A stretch of 64,000 nucleotides of DNA from an uncultured Collinsella sp. (GTDB lineage Bacteria; Actinomycetota; Coriobacteriia; Coriobacteriales; Coriobacteriaceae). The stretch covers positions 1 to 64,000 of the forward strand of contig UQLA01000008.1 of assembly GCA_900541745.1 (NCBI GenBank), read 5' to 3'. Shown here in pieces: positions 1 through 8,734 of the stretch. Under the pieces are notes generated by a model that worked only from the letters and a program-made list of their open reading frames with translations, did not search any database and was not told where the DNA came from. A program made the position numbers and the translations under genes. The first letter of the stretch is position 1. Each line of letters starts with the position of its first letter.

Positions 1-526
1 TCTCGGAAGGCACGTGCAGACCTTTCGTCATGGCCTCCTACCTTTCTTTCGGGCCTTACAGGCCGAATGTATCAGCGCCCCTCCATATGGGACACTGCTT
101 GCTGACAGCTCTAGTTATATCCAAAAACCACCCGCAATTCCACCTCGCCCCCGAACGGTCAACAAAGTGCGATGAACGGTATATCGCGTATGATTCCCCC
201 ATGATGCACTTCAGTTCTCTAAAGCATGTTTTCAAAGCTAAACGTTCTTTTTTCTAAGGAATTGAGCAAGATTGCACAAATAATTTCATGTTTAGAAATT
301 GCATAGCTAAAACTGTTTTCTGCATATATATGTCGTCTGTCCATGATTCAATTTGGATTCGATTATATTCAGCTCGCAATCATTCTTATTCATACATCCT
401 CACCAATTGAGTATGGATATAGATTGTTTTCAAAACGAGTCGGGCAGTTAGTTGCATGCCTTGACGGCGTAAGAAGTAGGTAAAGATACCGTTCGCACAA
501 TACGTCCGTGCCACAAGTCGACTAAA
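1..526. other. AT-rich intergenic region upstream of ppk
   Basis: No convincing gene is visible. A 75-codon open frame at 30-257 has no ribosome binding site and no recognisable protein features, so I leave it out. Bases 230-450 are clearly more AT-rich than the rest of the window and may hold regulatory sequence for the downstream kinase or for a gene to the left of the window. Confidence 0.5.
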
Positions 527-572
527 TTGAGACAATAGTGAATAGGGTTAGGCTACCGTCCCCTGCGGGGAC
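527..572 (+). promoter_or_regulatory. Possible ppk promoter and leader hairpin
   Basis: TTGAGA (527-532) and TAGGCT (549-554) are spaced 16 bases apart and could be -35 and -10 boxes. Directly downstream, GTCCCC-TGC-GGGGAC (558-572) forms a perfect small hairpin just before the start codon of ppk. No strong Shine-Dalgarno sequence is obvious. Inference from sequence only. Confidence 0.3.
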
Positions 573-583
573 TGAACGGACAG

Positions 584-3097
584 ATGCATATGCCGAGCAA
601 AATCGAAAAGAAGCAAGCCGCCGCAAAGCTGCGCAAGCCGCCGCGCGACTTCTCGTACACGCAAAATCGAGAGCTCAGCTGGCTGCGCTTTGACAACCGC
701 GTGCTCGACGAGGCCTTTGATGAGTCCGTGCCGCTGTTCGAGCGCCTTAAGTTCGTCTCGATCTTCGAGTCCAACCTCGACGAATTCCTTATGGTGCGCG
801 TGGGTGGCCTGTCCGACCTTGCCGAGCTCAAAAAACAGCCTGTTGACAACAAGAGCAATATGACCGCCTCCGAACAGGTCGATGCTGTCATGGCCGAAAT
901 GCCCGGGCTCCTTACCCGTTGGGAGTCCATCTTTAAGAGCATCGAGGGCAAGCTCGACACTCTGGGCGTTCACCGCGCCCGCATCGATTCGCTTACGCCC
1001 GAGGAACATACCTTTGTAACCCGCTACTTCCAGGCCTACGTGTCGCCGGTCATCTCACCGCTGGTGATCGACCCGCGCCACCCCTTCCCCAACCTGCGCA
1101 ACGGCGCACTCTACCTGGCATGCGGCCTGGACGGCGTCACCGACGAGGAAAGTCTGCTGGGCCTGATCGAGATTCCCGCCTCGATGAACCGCGTGGTCGA
1201 GATCCCCTCGCCCACCGGCACCTACTCCTACATTTTGCTCGAGGACGTCATCCTCGCCTGCCTGGACAGCTGCTTTGGCTCCTATAAGCCGCTCGACCGC
1301 GCGCTCATCCGCGTCACCCGCAACGCCGATATCGACCCGGACGGCGAGGGCGTCGAGGAGGAAGAAGATTACCGCCAGCACATGAAGCGTATCCTCAAGA
1401 AGCGCTTGCGCCTGCAGCCGGTAGTGCTCGCCGTCTCGGGCTCACTCGAAAAAGCAACGCTCAAGACTATCCGCAAGGCGCTCGAGCTCTCGCGTCGCTC
1501 GGTCTTTACCTGCGATATCCCGCTCAACCTGGGCTATGTCTTTGGCATTGAGGGCAAGATTCCCGAGCACCTGCGCAACGAGCTGCTCTTTACGCCGTTT
1601 AAACCGCAGCCCAACCCCACCATCGATATGACCCGCTCCATCCGCGAGCAGGTACTTCAGCACGACAAGCTGCTCTTTTATCCCTATGAGGCCATGAACC
1701 CCTTCCTGGATCTGGTGCACGAGGCCGGCTACGACCCCGAGTGCATCTCACTGCGCATCACGCTCTACCGTGTGGCCAAGCAGAGCCGCCTGTGCGAGTC
1801 GCTGATCGATGCCGCCGAGAACGGCAAAGAGGTCACGGTGCTCATGGAGCTCCGCGCCCGCTTCGATGAGCAGAACAACATCGAGTGGGCCGAGCGCTTG
1901 GAAGAGGCCGGCTGCACCGTTATCTACGGCTCCGAGGGCTTTAAGTGCCACTCCAAGATCTGCCAGCTCACCTATCGCGAGGGCATGGCGCTTACCCGTC
2001 TGACGCTGTTGGGCACCGGCAACTTTAACGAGAAGACGGCCAAGCTCTACAGCGACTTTATGCTCATGACCGCCCATCCCGGCATCGGCGAGGACGCCAA
2101 CTTGTTCTTCCGCAACCTGTCGCTGGGCAACCTGCGCGGCGATTACCGCTTCCTGGGCGTGGCGCCGGTCGGCCTGAAGCCGCTCATCATGCGCGGCCTG
2201 GATCGCGAGATCCAGCGCGCCCTCGTTGGCGAGCCCGCCCGTGTGTTCTTTAAGCTCAACTCGCTCACCGACCGCGAGGTCATCGACAAGATCGCTGAGG
2301 CATCGTGCGCAGGAGTTCGCGTGGACATGATCATCCGCGGCATCTCGTGCCTCAAGCCGGGCGTTCCGGGCAAGACCGAGAATGTGCATGTCCGTTCTAT
2401 CGTCGGACGCTTTTTGGAGCATGCACGCGTTTACGCCTTTGGCGTGGACTCGGACATGATCTATCTGAGCTCGGCCGACATGATGACGCGCAACACCGAG
2501 CACCGCGTGGAGATCGCCTTCCCCGTGCTCGACCCCACCTGCCGTGCCCTGGTGCACGAGTACATGGGCATGCAGCTGCGCGACAACGTGAAGGCCCGCA
2601 GCCTCACGAGCGACGGCACCTGGGTCCCCGTGGAGCGTGCAGAGGGTGAGAAACCCTTCAACTCGCAGGAAGCCCTGCTGGAGCGTGCCTATCGCAACGC
2701 CGAGGCCGCCGCGCAACAGCGCGCACGGGAGAAGGAACGTGTGGCCGAAGAAGCTATTCAGGCCGAGGTTGAGCGCGAGGCAGTTGTCGAGCCCACTGTC
2801 GAGCCGGAAGCAGTTGCCGCTCCCCCGGTGAAAGAGCCCGAGGCTGCCGCAGGGCCCGCCGTGGAGAAAGCGCCCGAGGTTCAGAAGGTCCAGGCGACCG
2901 TCATTGAGCCCGAGCCCGCACCTGCACCTCGGCCCGAGCCGCAGGTCACCAAGCCCGCACACGAGCCGAACGCCCGTCGCGATAAGCCCACCGGCAAGAC
3001 CAAGGCCATCGAGCGCCATCGCCCCGGTCGCGTGCGCATGGGACTGGGTCTGATCGGCCTGGGTCTTAAGACGCTCATTACCGGCAAGACGAAATAG
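584..3097 (+). CDS. ppk: Polyphosphate kinase Ppk1
   Basis: Makes inorganic polyphosphate reversibly from ATP. The 837-residue protein starts with the typical N-terminal domain (NRELSWLRFDNRVL, then ESNLDEFLMVRVGG). Both PLD-like catalytic regions are present: the autophosphorylated His lies in CHSKICQ near residue 456 and the second conserved His in EHARVYAFG near residue 613, with GTGNFNEKTAKLYSDF between them. The last 130 or so residues are a Glu/Pro/Ala-rich tail ending in a basic hydrophobic segment, which is longer than in standard Ppk1 and not needed for catalysis. ATG at 584 and ATG at 590 are both possible starts. The gene stands alone and is followed by a terminator. Confidence 0.95.
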   Translation: MHMPSKIEKKQAAAKLRKPPRDFSYTQNRELSWLRFDNRVLDEAFDESVPLFERLKFVSIFESNLDEFLMVRVGGLSDLAELKKQPVDNKSNMTASEQVDAVMAEMPGLLTRWESIFKSIEGKLDTLGVHRARIDSLTPEEHTFVTRYFQAYVSPVISPLVIDPRHPFPNLRNGALYLACGLDGVTDEESLLGLIEIPASMNRVVEIPSPTGTYSYILLEDVILACLDSCFGSYKPLDRALIRVTRNADIDPDGEGVEEEEDYRQHMKRILKKRLRLQPVVLAVSGSLEKATLKTIRKALELSRRSVFTCDIPLNLGYVFGIEGKIPEHLRNELLFTPFKPQPNPTIDMTRSIREQVLQHDKLLFYPYEAMNPFLDLVHEAGYDPECISLRITLYRVAKQSRLCESLIDAAENGKEVTVLMELRARFDEQNNIEWAERLEEAGCTVIYGSEGFKCHSKICQLTYREGMALTRLTLLGTGNFNEKTAKLYSDFMLMTAHPGIGEDANLFFRNLSLGNLRGDYRFLGVAPVGLKPLIMRGLDREIQRALVGEPARVFFKLNSLTDREVIDKIAEASCAGVRVDMIIRGISCLKPGVPGKTENVHVRSIVGRFLEHARVYAFGVDSDMIYLSSADMMTRNTEHRVEIAFPVLDPTCRALVHEYMGMQLRDNVKARSLTSDGTWVPVERAEGEKPFNSQEALLERAYRNAEAAAQQRAREKERVAEEAIQAEVEREAVVEPTVEPEAVAAPPVKEPEAAAGPAVEKAPEVQKVQATVIEPEPAPAPRPEPQVTKPAHEPNARRDKPTGKTKAIERHRPGRVRMGLGLIGLGLKTLITGKTK

Positions 3098-3122
3098 TCG
3101 TTTGTAGAAGCAGTTTGTAGAA

Positions 3123-3164
3123 GCGCCCCGCATTTGAGGAAAGCCTCGGATGCGGGGCGCTTTT
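3123..3164 (+). terminator. Intrinsic terminator after ppk
   Basis: An 11-bp perfect stem GCGCCCCGCAT (3123-3133) pairs with ATGCGGGGCGC (3150-3160) and is followed by TTTT. It ends the ppk transcript immediately before the next gene's leader. Confidence 0.85.
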
Positions 3165-3210
3165 CCCTGCTACCATGGTGCGGACAACAACGCGAATGAC
3201 AGGCAGGAAT

Positions 3211-4524
3211 ATGAAGCTCACTATAGAATCGATGACCTACGGCGCCGACGGGCTGGCGCACGCCGACAACGGCAAGGCCGTCTTTGTGCAGGGTGCCGTG
3301 GCAGGCGACACCGTCGAGGCCGAGGTCGTACAGGACGGCAAGTCGTTCATGCGCGCCCGCACCACCGAGATTCTGGAGCCAAGCCCCGATCGCATTCAGC
3401 CTCCCTGCCCCTTCGTGGGCATCTGCGGCGGCTGCTCGTGGGGCAATCTCTCACGCACGGCACAGCTCGCCGCCAAGGAGCAAAACCTGCGCTCCACGCT
3501 CGAGCGCATCGGCAAGTTCGCTCCTGAGCAGGTCGATGAGCTGGTGCAGCCCATCCGCCATACCAAGGACGACTGGGGCTACCGCAATAAGATTGAGCTG
3601 GAGCCCACCCTCATCAACGGTCGCGTGCGCCTTGGCATGCACGGTGTCGACCCCAGCAAAATCGTGACCGTCGATTCGTGCCCGCTGTTCGATAAACGCT
3701 TCCCGAAGGCGCTCAAATCGGTCGTCGGCGCACTCAACTATCTGAGCGGCAGCCATGACTTGGGGCTCGAACGCGTGGGCATTCGCGCATCGCGCCGCAC
3801 CAAGGCACTCGAGGTCGCACTCTGGACGCCCACAGGCTCTTTTCCGCGCTCGCAGGTCTCCCGCGTGCTGGCGGACGCCGCTCATCCCACGAGTATCGTG
3901 CGTGTGATGAGCAAGGGCGAAAAGAAAGCCCGCCGTGTCTCTAAGGTGGAGATGCTCGCCGGCGAGGGCTCGTGGACCGAGAATATCGCCGAAGGCCAGA
4001 TGCGCTTATCCGCCCCGTCGTTTTTCCAGGTCAATACCAAGGGCGCCGAGATTTTGATTGAGCTCGTTATGAATGCCCTCGACCCGCAGGAAGACGAGCT
4101 GGCCGTGGACCTGTACTGCGGTGCCGGTACCTTTACCCTGCCGCTCGCCCGCCGTTGCGACTTTGTCGCCGCCGTCGAGGCCTACGGCCCGGCCGTGCGC
4201 GACCTGCGTCGCAACCTGGAGATCAACAAGCTCGATAACGTCGACGTCATTGGCGGAGACGCGGTGCGCGAGTTCCCCGACCAGGATGCAGACGTCTTGG
4301 TGGTCGACCCGCCGCGCGCAGGCCTCGCCCCCGAAGCGATCAACCTCATCGCGAGCACGAGCGCCCGTGATGTCGCCTACGTGAGCTGTGACCCGGCAAC
4401 TCTGGCCCGCGATCTCAAGCGCTTTGTCGAGGAGGGCACCTTCTCCCCCGTCAAGATCACGCCGGTCGACCTATTCCCGCAAACCTTCCACTGCGAAACC
4501 GTCGTCCACCTCAAGCGCAACTAA
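3211..4524 (+). CDS. TrmA/RumA-type RNA (uracil-5-)-methyltransferase (RlmD-like)
   Basis: SAM-dependent m5U methylation of RNA, most likely 23S rRNA. The 437-residue protein has an N-terminal TRAM-like OB fold, then the Fe-S cluster cysteines in CPFVGICGGCSWG, a SAM motif DLYCGAGTFTLPLA, the motif VVDPPRAGL, and the catalytic Cys in YVSCDPATLARDL near the C terminus. The ATG at 3211 is preferred because it follows AGGCAGGA and starts the TRAM beta strand; an upstream ATG at 3175 in the same frame lies close to the ppk terminator. Which uracil is modified (RlmC, RlmD or RlmCD role) cannot be told from sequence alone. Confidence 0.88.
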   Translation: MKLTIESMTYGADGLAHADNGKAVFVQGAVAGDTVEAEVVQDGKSFMRARTTEILEPSPDRIQPPCPFVGICGGCSWGNLSRTAQLAAKEQNLRSTLERIGKFAPEQVDELVQPIRHTKDDWGYRNKIELEPTLINGRVRLGMHGVDPSKIVTVDSCPLFDKRFPKALKSVVGALNYLSGSHDLGLERVGIRASRRTKALEVALWTPTGSFPRSQVSRVLADAAHPTSIVRVMSKGEKKARRVSKVEMLAGEGSWTENIAEGQMRLSAPSFFQVNTKGAEILIELVMNALDPQEDELAVDLYCGAGTFTLPLARRCDFVAAVEAYGPAVRDLRRNLEINKLDNVDVIGGDAVREFPDQDADVLVVDPPRAGLAPEAINLIASTSARDVAYVSCDPATLARDLKRFVEEGTFSPVKITPVDLFPQTFHCETVVHLKRN

Positions 4525-4540
4525 ACTAATCTGTTTTAGG

Positions 4541-4590
4541 GGGCGGGGTTCAGCAATCATCGAGTGGTGAATGATTGCTGAACCCCGCCC
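4541..4590. terminator. Perfect 20-bp bidirectional terminator hairpin
   Basis: Bases 4541-4560 and 4571-4590 are exact reverse complements over 20 bp with a 10-base loop. The hairpin lies between convergent genes, 16 bases after the methyltransferase stop and 8 bases before the end of the zinc-ribbon gene, and can serve both strands. Confidence 0.8.
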
Positions 4591-4597
4591 TATTTCA

Positions 4598-4897
4598 TTA
4601 CTGATGGCTGACCGGAGCGCCGCAGTTTTGGCAGAAGGATGCGTTTACCTCCAACATTGAGCCGCACTGAGTGCAAAAATGAGCGGACTCAACTGGCTGA
4701 GCATCATCAATCGCGGTCGGCACCTGCTGCGTCGGCGGGACCTGTTGCACGGGAGGCATTTGCTGATACGGATTGGACTGCGGAGGCTGAGGCTTGTTCG
4801 ACGATTCCTTGTTCAAGATAACAGCAAAGGCGACAGCCGCGACACCACCAAATACAACTAGTAAAACGAGAAGATCGAATACACTAAGGCCTATCAT
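4598..4897 (-). CDS. Small membrane protein with C-terminal zinc ribbon
   Basis: Function unknown. The 99 residues contain one N-terminal membrane helix (about residues 5-27), a Pro/Gln-rich linker (KPQPPQSNPYQQMPPVQQ and similar), and a zinc ribbon with two Cys pairs, FCTQCG and FCQNCG, at the C terminus. This layout (membrane helix, flexible linker, double CxxC ribbon) is common in small hypothetical proteins of Gram-positive bacteria. The ribbon probably faces the cytoplasm. Monocistronic and convergent with the methyltransferase gene. Confidence 0.75.
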   Translation of the reverse strand: MIGLSVFDLLVLLVVFGGVAAVAFAVILNKESSNKPQPPQSNPYQQMPPVQQVPPTQQVPTAIDDAQPVESAHFCTQCGSMLEVNASFCQNCGAPVSHQ

Positions 4898-5103
4898 CGC
4901 AAATCAGCTCCTCATGTAGCGAAAGATGACGGATTCTGAGATTTTATCGCCGCGCCGCAAGCCCCTCCTAGTGCGCAACACACATCCACCCTGCATGATT
5001 TTCTGGGGCGGGGATCAAAATCATTGGGGAATGGTGCGTGGCAAGCGGGGGTCATCGGGGTATAAGACGGCTAATTGTATGCCGCCCTATGAAAGGAACC
5101 CTT

Positions 5104-5646
5104 ATGCCCAGCGTTGCCGTTCTTGCCGCCGATGGCTTTGAAACGATTGAATGCCTGACCATGGTCGATGTCATGCGTCGCGGCGGCGTGCGCGCCACGC
5201 TCGTCTCAATCATGCCCACGCGCGAGGTCGTAAGCTCGTTGCAGATTCCCGTAACCTGCGACGCACTCTTTGACGAGATTAACTTTGACGAGTATGACTG
5301 CGTCGTGCTGCCCGGCGGTCTGCCCGGCGCCACCAACCTGCGCGCCGACCAGCGCGTCTGCGACGTAGTCTGCGAGTTCGCCGCGACCAAGCATGTTGCC
5401 GCCATCTGCGCAGCCCCGTTTATCCTGGGCGAGCTCGACCTGCTCGAGGGACGCCGCGCCACATGCTTCCCCGGCTTTGAGAAGAGCTTCCCCGAGGGCG
5501 CCTATACCGGCGAGAAGGTCACGCAGGACGGCAACATCATCACCGCCAGCGGCATGGCCCAGTCGCTCCCCTTTGCGCTTGAGCTGCTTCGCACGCTCGC
5601 CGGCGACAAGGCTGTCGAGAAGGTTGCCGAGGGCATCCAGCTATGA
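5104..5646 (+). CDS. DJ-1/PfpI family protein
   Basis: A 180-residue class I glutamine-amidotransferase-like protein of the DJ-1/YajL type. The conserved elbow Cys is in HVAAICAAPFILGELDLL, the acidic residue expected to contact it is in ADGFETIE near residue 15, and the oxyanion loop is VVLPGGLPGATNL. Relatives act on glyoxal or peroxide damage or have no proven activity. The ATG at 5104 follows GAAAGGAA, which decides the start against an upstream in-frame codon at 5038. It overlaps maf by four bases (ATGA), so the two are translationally coupled. Confidence 0.88.
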   Translation: MPSVAVLAADGFETIECLTMVDVMRRGGVRATLVSIMPTREVVSSLQIPVTCDALFDEINFDEYDCVVLPGGLPGATNLRADQRVCDVVCEFAATKHVAAICAAPFILGELDLLEGRRATCFPGFEKSFPEGAYTGEKVTQDGNIITASGMAQSLPFALELLRTLAGDKAVEKVAEGIQL

Positions 5647-6224
5647 TTTTGGCTTCGCAATCTCCGCGCCGCATCGAACTCATGCGCGAGGCCGGCTATG
5701 ACATCCGCGTCATTCCCGCCGACATCGACGAGACTCCTTTTGATGACGAGGCCCCGCTTACACTTGTCGAGCGCCTGGCACGCGCTAAGGCAGCCGCCGT
5801 TGCCGCCGAGCACGCCGATCCCAGTGAGCTGACCATCGCGGCCGACACCATCGTCACCTTCGATGGCAAGATTTTGGGTAAGCCGGCAAACGAGGACGAA
5901 GCCCGCACCATGCTCCACGAGCTCTCGGGGCGCACGCACCAGGTCGCAACCGGCGTCTGCATCGTTAGATCCGGAGACGTCACAGCCCCGCACGCCGCCG
6001 AGAGCCTGTCGTTTGTCGATGTGACCGACGTGACGTTCTATGAGCTCACCGATGAGCAGATTGAGCGCTACGTCGCCTCGGGCGAGCCCATGGACAAGGC
6101 AGGCGCCTACGGCATCCAAGGCGTCGGCGGGCGTATGCTCGTGCACGATATTTCGGGCGACTTTTACAACGTGGTGGGTCTGCCCATCGCTCGCGTCGCG
6201 CGTGCGATTCAAAAACTATCGTAA
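5643..6224 (+). CDS. maf: Maf-type nucleotide pyrophosphatase
   Basis: A 193-residue Maf/Ham1-fold enzyme that hydrolyses non-canonical or excess nucleoside triphosphates to monophosphate and pyrophosphate. It starts with the hallmark ASQSPRRIELM phosphate-binding loop and has the catalytic acid in AADTIV and the motif GKPANEDEARTML. The start ATG overlaps the stop of the DJ-1 gene. YhdE-like (dTTP/UTP) or YceF-like (m7GTP) specificity cannot be settled here. Confidence 0.9.
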   Translation: MILASQSPRRIELMREAGYDIRVIPADIDETPFDDEAPLTLVERLARAKAAAVAAEHADPSELTIAADTIVTFDGKILGKPANEDEARTMLHELSGRTHQVATGVCIVRSGDVTAPHAAESLSFVDVTDVTFYELTDEQIERYVASGEPMDKAGAYGIQGVGGRMLVHDISGDFYNVVGLPIARVARAIQKLS

Positions 6225-6325
6225 TTGCATCTGGCGCTGGGTATCCCCCGGCGCCTACAATTTTGGCGTACCGTACGGATCCCGACCGGGCATAAGGCCC
6301 GGCGGAAAACCGATAGGAGTAAAAC

Positions 6326-7327
6326 ATGGATACACTGCTTGAGGCCATTGACGTTTGCGATGTCGATGGCTTTTGCTTTGGCAACTATACGGACGAGGAG
6401 GCTGGCACCGGTTGCACCGTAATCGTGGCGCCCGAGGGCGCCACCGGCGGTGTTGACGTTCGCGGCGGTGCCCCGGCATCGCGCGAGACCGACCTGCTGC
6501 GTCCCGAGAACACCGTGGACAAGGTCCACGCCGTCTGCCTTTCGGGTGGATCGGCCTTTGGTCTGGAGGCCGCAAGCGGTGTCGCCCGCGAGCTCGAGAG
6601 CCGCGGCGTCGGCCTTCCCGTCGGCCCCACGCAGGTGCCCATCGTGTGCTCCAGCTGCATCTTCGACCTCGCCTTTGGCGACCCCACCGTACGCCCCGAC
6701 ATTGAGGCTGGCATCTCCGCCGTGCGCGAGGCGCTCGACAACACCCCCACCACGCTCGAGCAGGGCAACGTAGGCGCCGGCACCGGTGCCACCGTGGGCA
6801 AGCTCATGGGACCCGCCACCTGCATGAAGGCCGGCCTTGGCGCTGCCGCCGTGGCACTCGGCCCCGTTAAGGTGGGCGCCGTGGTCTCGGTCAACGCCTG
6901 CGGCAATGTCGTCGACCCCTTCACCGGTGAATGGGTCGCTGGCATGCGCGCTGCAGCAGACAGCGACCAGATCGTCGACATGGAGCTCGCAGCCTTTGCC
7001 GCCGCCGGCTCCATGCAAATGCCACTCGACCGCACCAACACCACCATCAGCTGCATCGTCACCAACGTGGAGCTCACTAAAGCGCAGGCCACCAAGGTCT
7101 CCCAGATGGCAGCAGACGCCTATGCGCACGCCATCCGCCCCACGCACACCACCAACGACGGTGACACCATCTACACCCTCGCCAGCGGCAAACTAGACGC
7201 TCAGGCAAGCGCCGCCGTACCCCTAGACCTGCTGGGTATGCTCGCCGTAAGGGCCCTACAGACCGCCATCGTAAACGGAGCCAAAACCGCCAAAACCTCC
7301 CACGGCATCCCCGGTGCCGCAAAGTAG
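6326..7327 (+). CDS. P1 family (S58, DmpA-like) peptidase
   Basis: A 333-residue N-terminal-nucleophile hydrolase of the P1/S58 family, which matures by self-cleavage before a Ser or Thr. The likely cleavage region is GNVGAGTGATVGK near residue 155, with Thr as candidate nucleophile. Other family features are GCTVIVAPEGATGGVDVRGG and LSGGSAFGLEAASG near the N terminus. Family members are aminopeptidases or beta-peptidyl/amidase enzymes. ATG at 6326 follows AGGAGTAAAAC. A conserved 3' structured element starts 12 bases after the stop codon. Confidence 0.88.
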   Translation: MDTLLEAIDVCDVDGFCFGNYTDEEAGTGCTVIVAPEGATGGVDVRGGAPASRETDLLRPENTVDKVHAVCLSGGSAFGLEAASGVARELESRGVGLPVGPTQVPIVCSSCIFDLAFGDPTVRPDIEAGISAVREALDNTPTTLEQGNVGAGTGATVGKLMGPATCMKAGLGAAAVALGPVKVGAVVSVNACGNVVDPFTGEWVAGMRAAADSDQIVDMELAAFAAAGSMQMPLDRTNTTISCIVTNVELTKAQATKVSQMAADAYAHAIRPTHTTNDGDTIYTLASGKLDAQASAAVPLDLLGMLAVRALQTAIVNGAKTAKTSHGIPGAAK

Positions 7328-7338
7328 TCCACTCGACC

Positions 7339-7467
7339 GTCGGTCGGAGGCGGGTGGGCGTTACGTTTGCTGCTCTACAGTCCTATGCAAGACGAAGGCC
7401 ACATTAAGTGGCCTTCTTTGCATGCGGGACTCGCGACAAACGTAATGCCCGCCCGTCTCCGACCGAC
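7339..7467 (+). repeat. Family-2 structured 3' element, copy A
   Basis: Outer arms 7339-7369 and 7437-7467 pair over 31 positions. The three non-Watson-Crick positions are all G:U pairs if the plus strand is the RNA, which supports function as plus-strand RNA after the peptidase gene. Inside lie a middle helix and an apical stem GAAGGCCAC-ATTAA-GTGGCCTTC (7394-7416). The boxes AGTCCT (7379-7384) and TGCGGGA (7423-7429) are shared with copies B and C. Confidence 0.75.
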
Positions 7468-7560
7468 TACCAACTAAGATCTTTTCAGCCCAGGCCCCTG
7501 TGTACCGCGCATCCAAGATCTTCAAATTCAGACAGTCTGACAATCGATTCTTATAGCAGA

Positions 7561-7670
7561 GGCCCCTTGGCCTTTAGTTTGATACAAGTTCCGCACGAGC
7601 CGGAAAGCACTTAATGTGCTTTCCGTGCGAGCAGGACTGTTCGCAGTAGCAAACTAAAGGCCAAGGGGCC
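7561..7670 (-). repeat. Family-2 structured 3' element, copy B
   Basis: Perfect 20-bp outer arms (7561-7580 with 7651-7670) and a perfect 10-bp apical stem with loop ATTAA on the minus strand (7601-7625). Read on the minus strand it begins 33 bases after the stop of the glycosyltransferase gene. It carries AGTCCT (7638-7633) and TGCGGAA (7595-7589) at positions equivalent to copy A although the arms are unrelated in sequence. Confidence 0.75.
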
Positions 7671-7702
7671 CAGTCAACCTATCAGCAGCGATTACTCAGC
7701 AG

Positions 7703-8734
7703 TTAGTTGAATTTGAAGATCTTTGAGGCAAGATGGTATAGGCCGAGTGTGGTTTTGTCTCCGGCCCGTCCATGCAGGTTGGTAAAGAATCCGACCACGC
7801 CGTAGCGAGCGCGACGATACATGCGCTCGTCGTACTCCTTCAGGTCCTTCCACAGCGTCTTTAGGCGCTCATCGGCACAATCTTCCTCAGAAAGCTTGGT
7901 GAGCACCGAGCAAATCGCCATCATCATGGTGAAGTAGCCCATCATGTACGAACGCAGACGCGAGGACTCAACGTCTTGGTACAGGTGGAACGATTCCATC
8001 ATGATGCGCGTTACGCGGAACTGCTGACCCAGACGCTTGACCATCGTGGCCTCATTGACGCTCTGGCCCTCGCGACCGATAAAGTAGCGATAGAGGTCGA
8101 TGTCGGCGTAGTACATGGTCTTGCAGCGCGGCAGCGGCACGTATGCGTAGATATTATCCACGTAAAACGTGTGTGCCGGCATGGGCAGATTGGACTCGCG
8201 CAGTACATCGGTGCGATAGCACAGGCTGTGCATGAGCAGGTTCTGATCGGGACGGAAGTGTCCGATCTGGTCCCAAGAGAAAATCTTTTTGCGCGGCAGG
8301 GAAAACTTGTAGCCAATAGCGGTATGCGTGCCCTCGTAAACCTTCTCGTACACGTAGTTCGAGATAAACAGGTCGACGCGCTGGTCGCGCTCCTCAAAGC
8401 CACGCAGAATCGACAGCATGGTCGAAAGCGCCGCACCGTCGAGCCAGTCGTCCGAGTCGACAACCTTGTAGTAGGTGCCCTGCGCCTCGCGCAGGCCCGA
8501 AAGAACGGCGATGCCGTGGCCGCCATTCTCCTGGTGCACCGCGCGGATGATTCCAGGATAACGGGCCTCCCACTCGTCGGCCTTGGCGGCCGTCTCGTCC
8601 TTGGAGCCGTCGTCCACCACGATAATCTCGATATCGGTGGCGTAATTGCTCCCCTCCAAGATGGAGGTGATGCAATGGTCCATGTCCTTGGCGGCGTTAT
8701 ACGAGGGAATACCGAATGTTATGACTTTATGCAT
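7703..8734 (-). CDS. Family 2 glycosyltransferase
   Basis: A 343-residue inverting GT-A glycosyltransferase. It opens with FGIPSYNAAKDMDHCITSIL and has VVDDGSKDET, the nucleotide and metal motif VVDSDDWLD, and an N-terminal Rossmann-like fold; there is no membrane helix. ATG at 8734 overlaps the end of glf by 8 bases. Coupling to UDP-galactopyranose mutase suggests a galactofuranose-containing surface glycan, but the acceptor and sugar are not visible from sequence. The transcript ends in structured element B. Confidence 0.85.
   Translation of the reverse strand: MHKVITFGIPSYNAAKDMDHCITSILEGSNYATDIEIIVVDDGSKDETAAKADEWEARYPGIIRAVHQENGGHGIAVLSGLREAQGTYYKVVDSDDWLDGAALSTMLSILRGFEERDQRVDLFISNYVYEKVYEGTHTAIGYKFSLPRKKIFSWDQIGHFRPDQNLLMHSLCYRTDVLRESNLPMPAHTFYVDNIYAYVPLPRCKTMYYADIDLYRYFIGREGQSVNEATMVKRLGQQFRVTRIMMESFHLYQDVESSRLRSYMMGYFTMMMAICSVLTKLSEEDCADERLKTLWKDLKEYDERMYRRARYGVVGFFTNLHGRAGDKTTLGLYHLASKIFKFN

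Noticed and set aside
30..257. 75-codon open frame at the left edge
   Set aside because: No ribosome binding site, no similarity I recognise, and an AT-rich non-coding look around it.
1748..3133. 461-codon open frame on the minus strand across ppk
   Set aside because: It is the antisense shadow of a strongly conserved gene; high GC and codon bias keep the opposite frame open. It has no ribosome binding site and no recognisable domain.
8011..8526. Arg/Thr/Ser-rich frame inside the glycosyltransferase gene
   Set aside because: Frame-shifted shadow typical of high-GC DNA.
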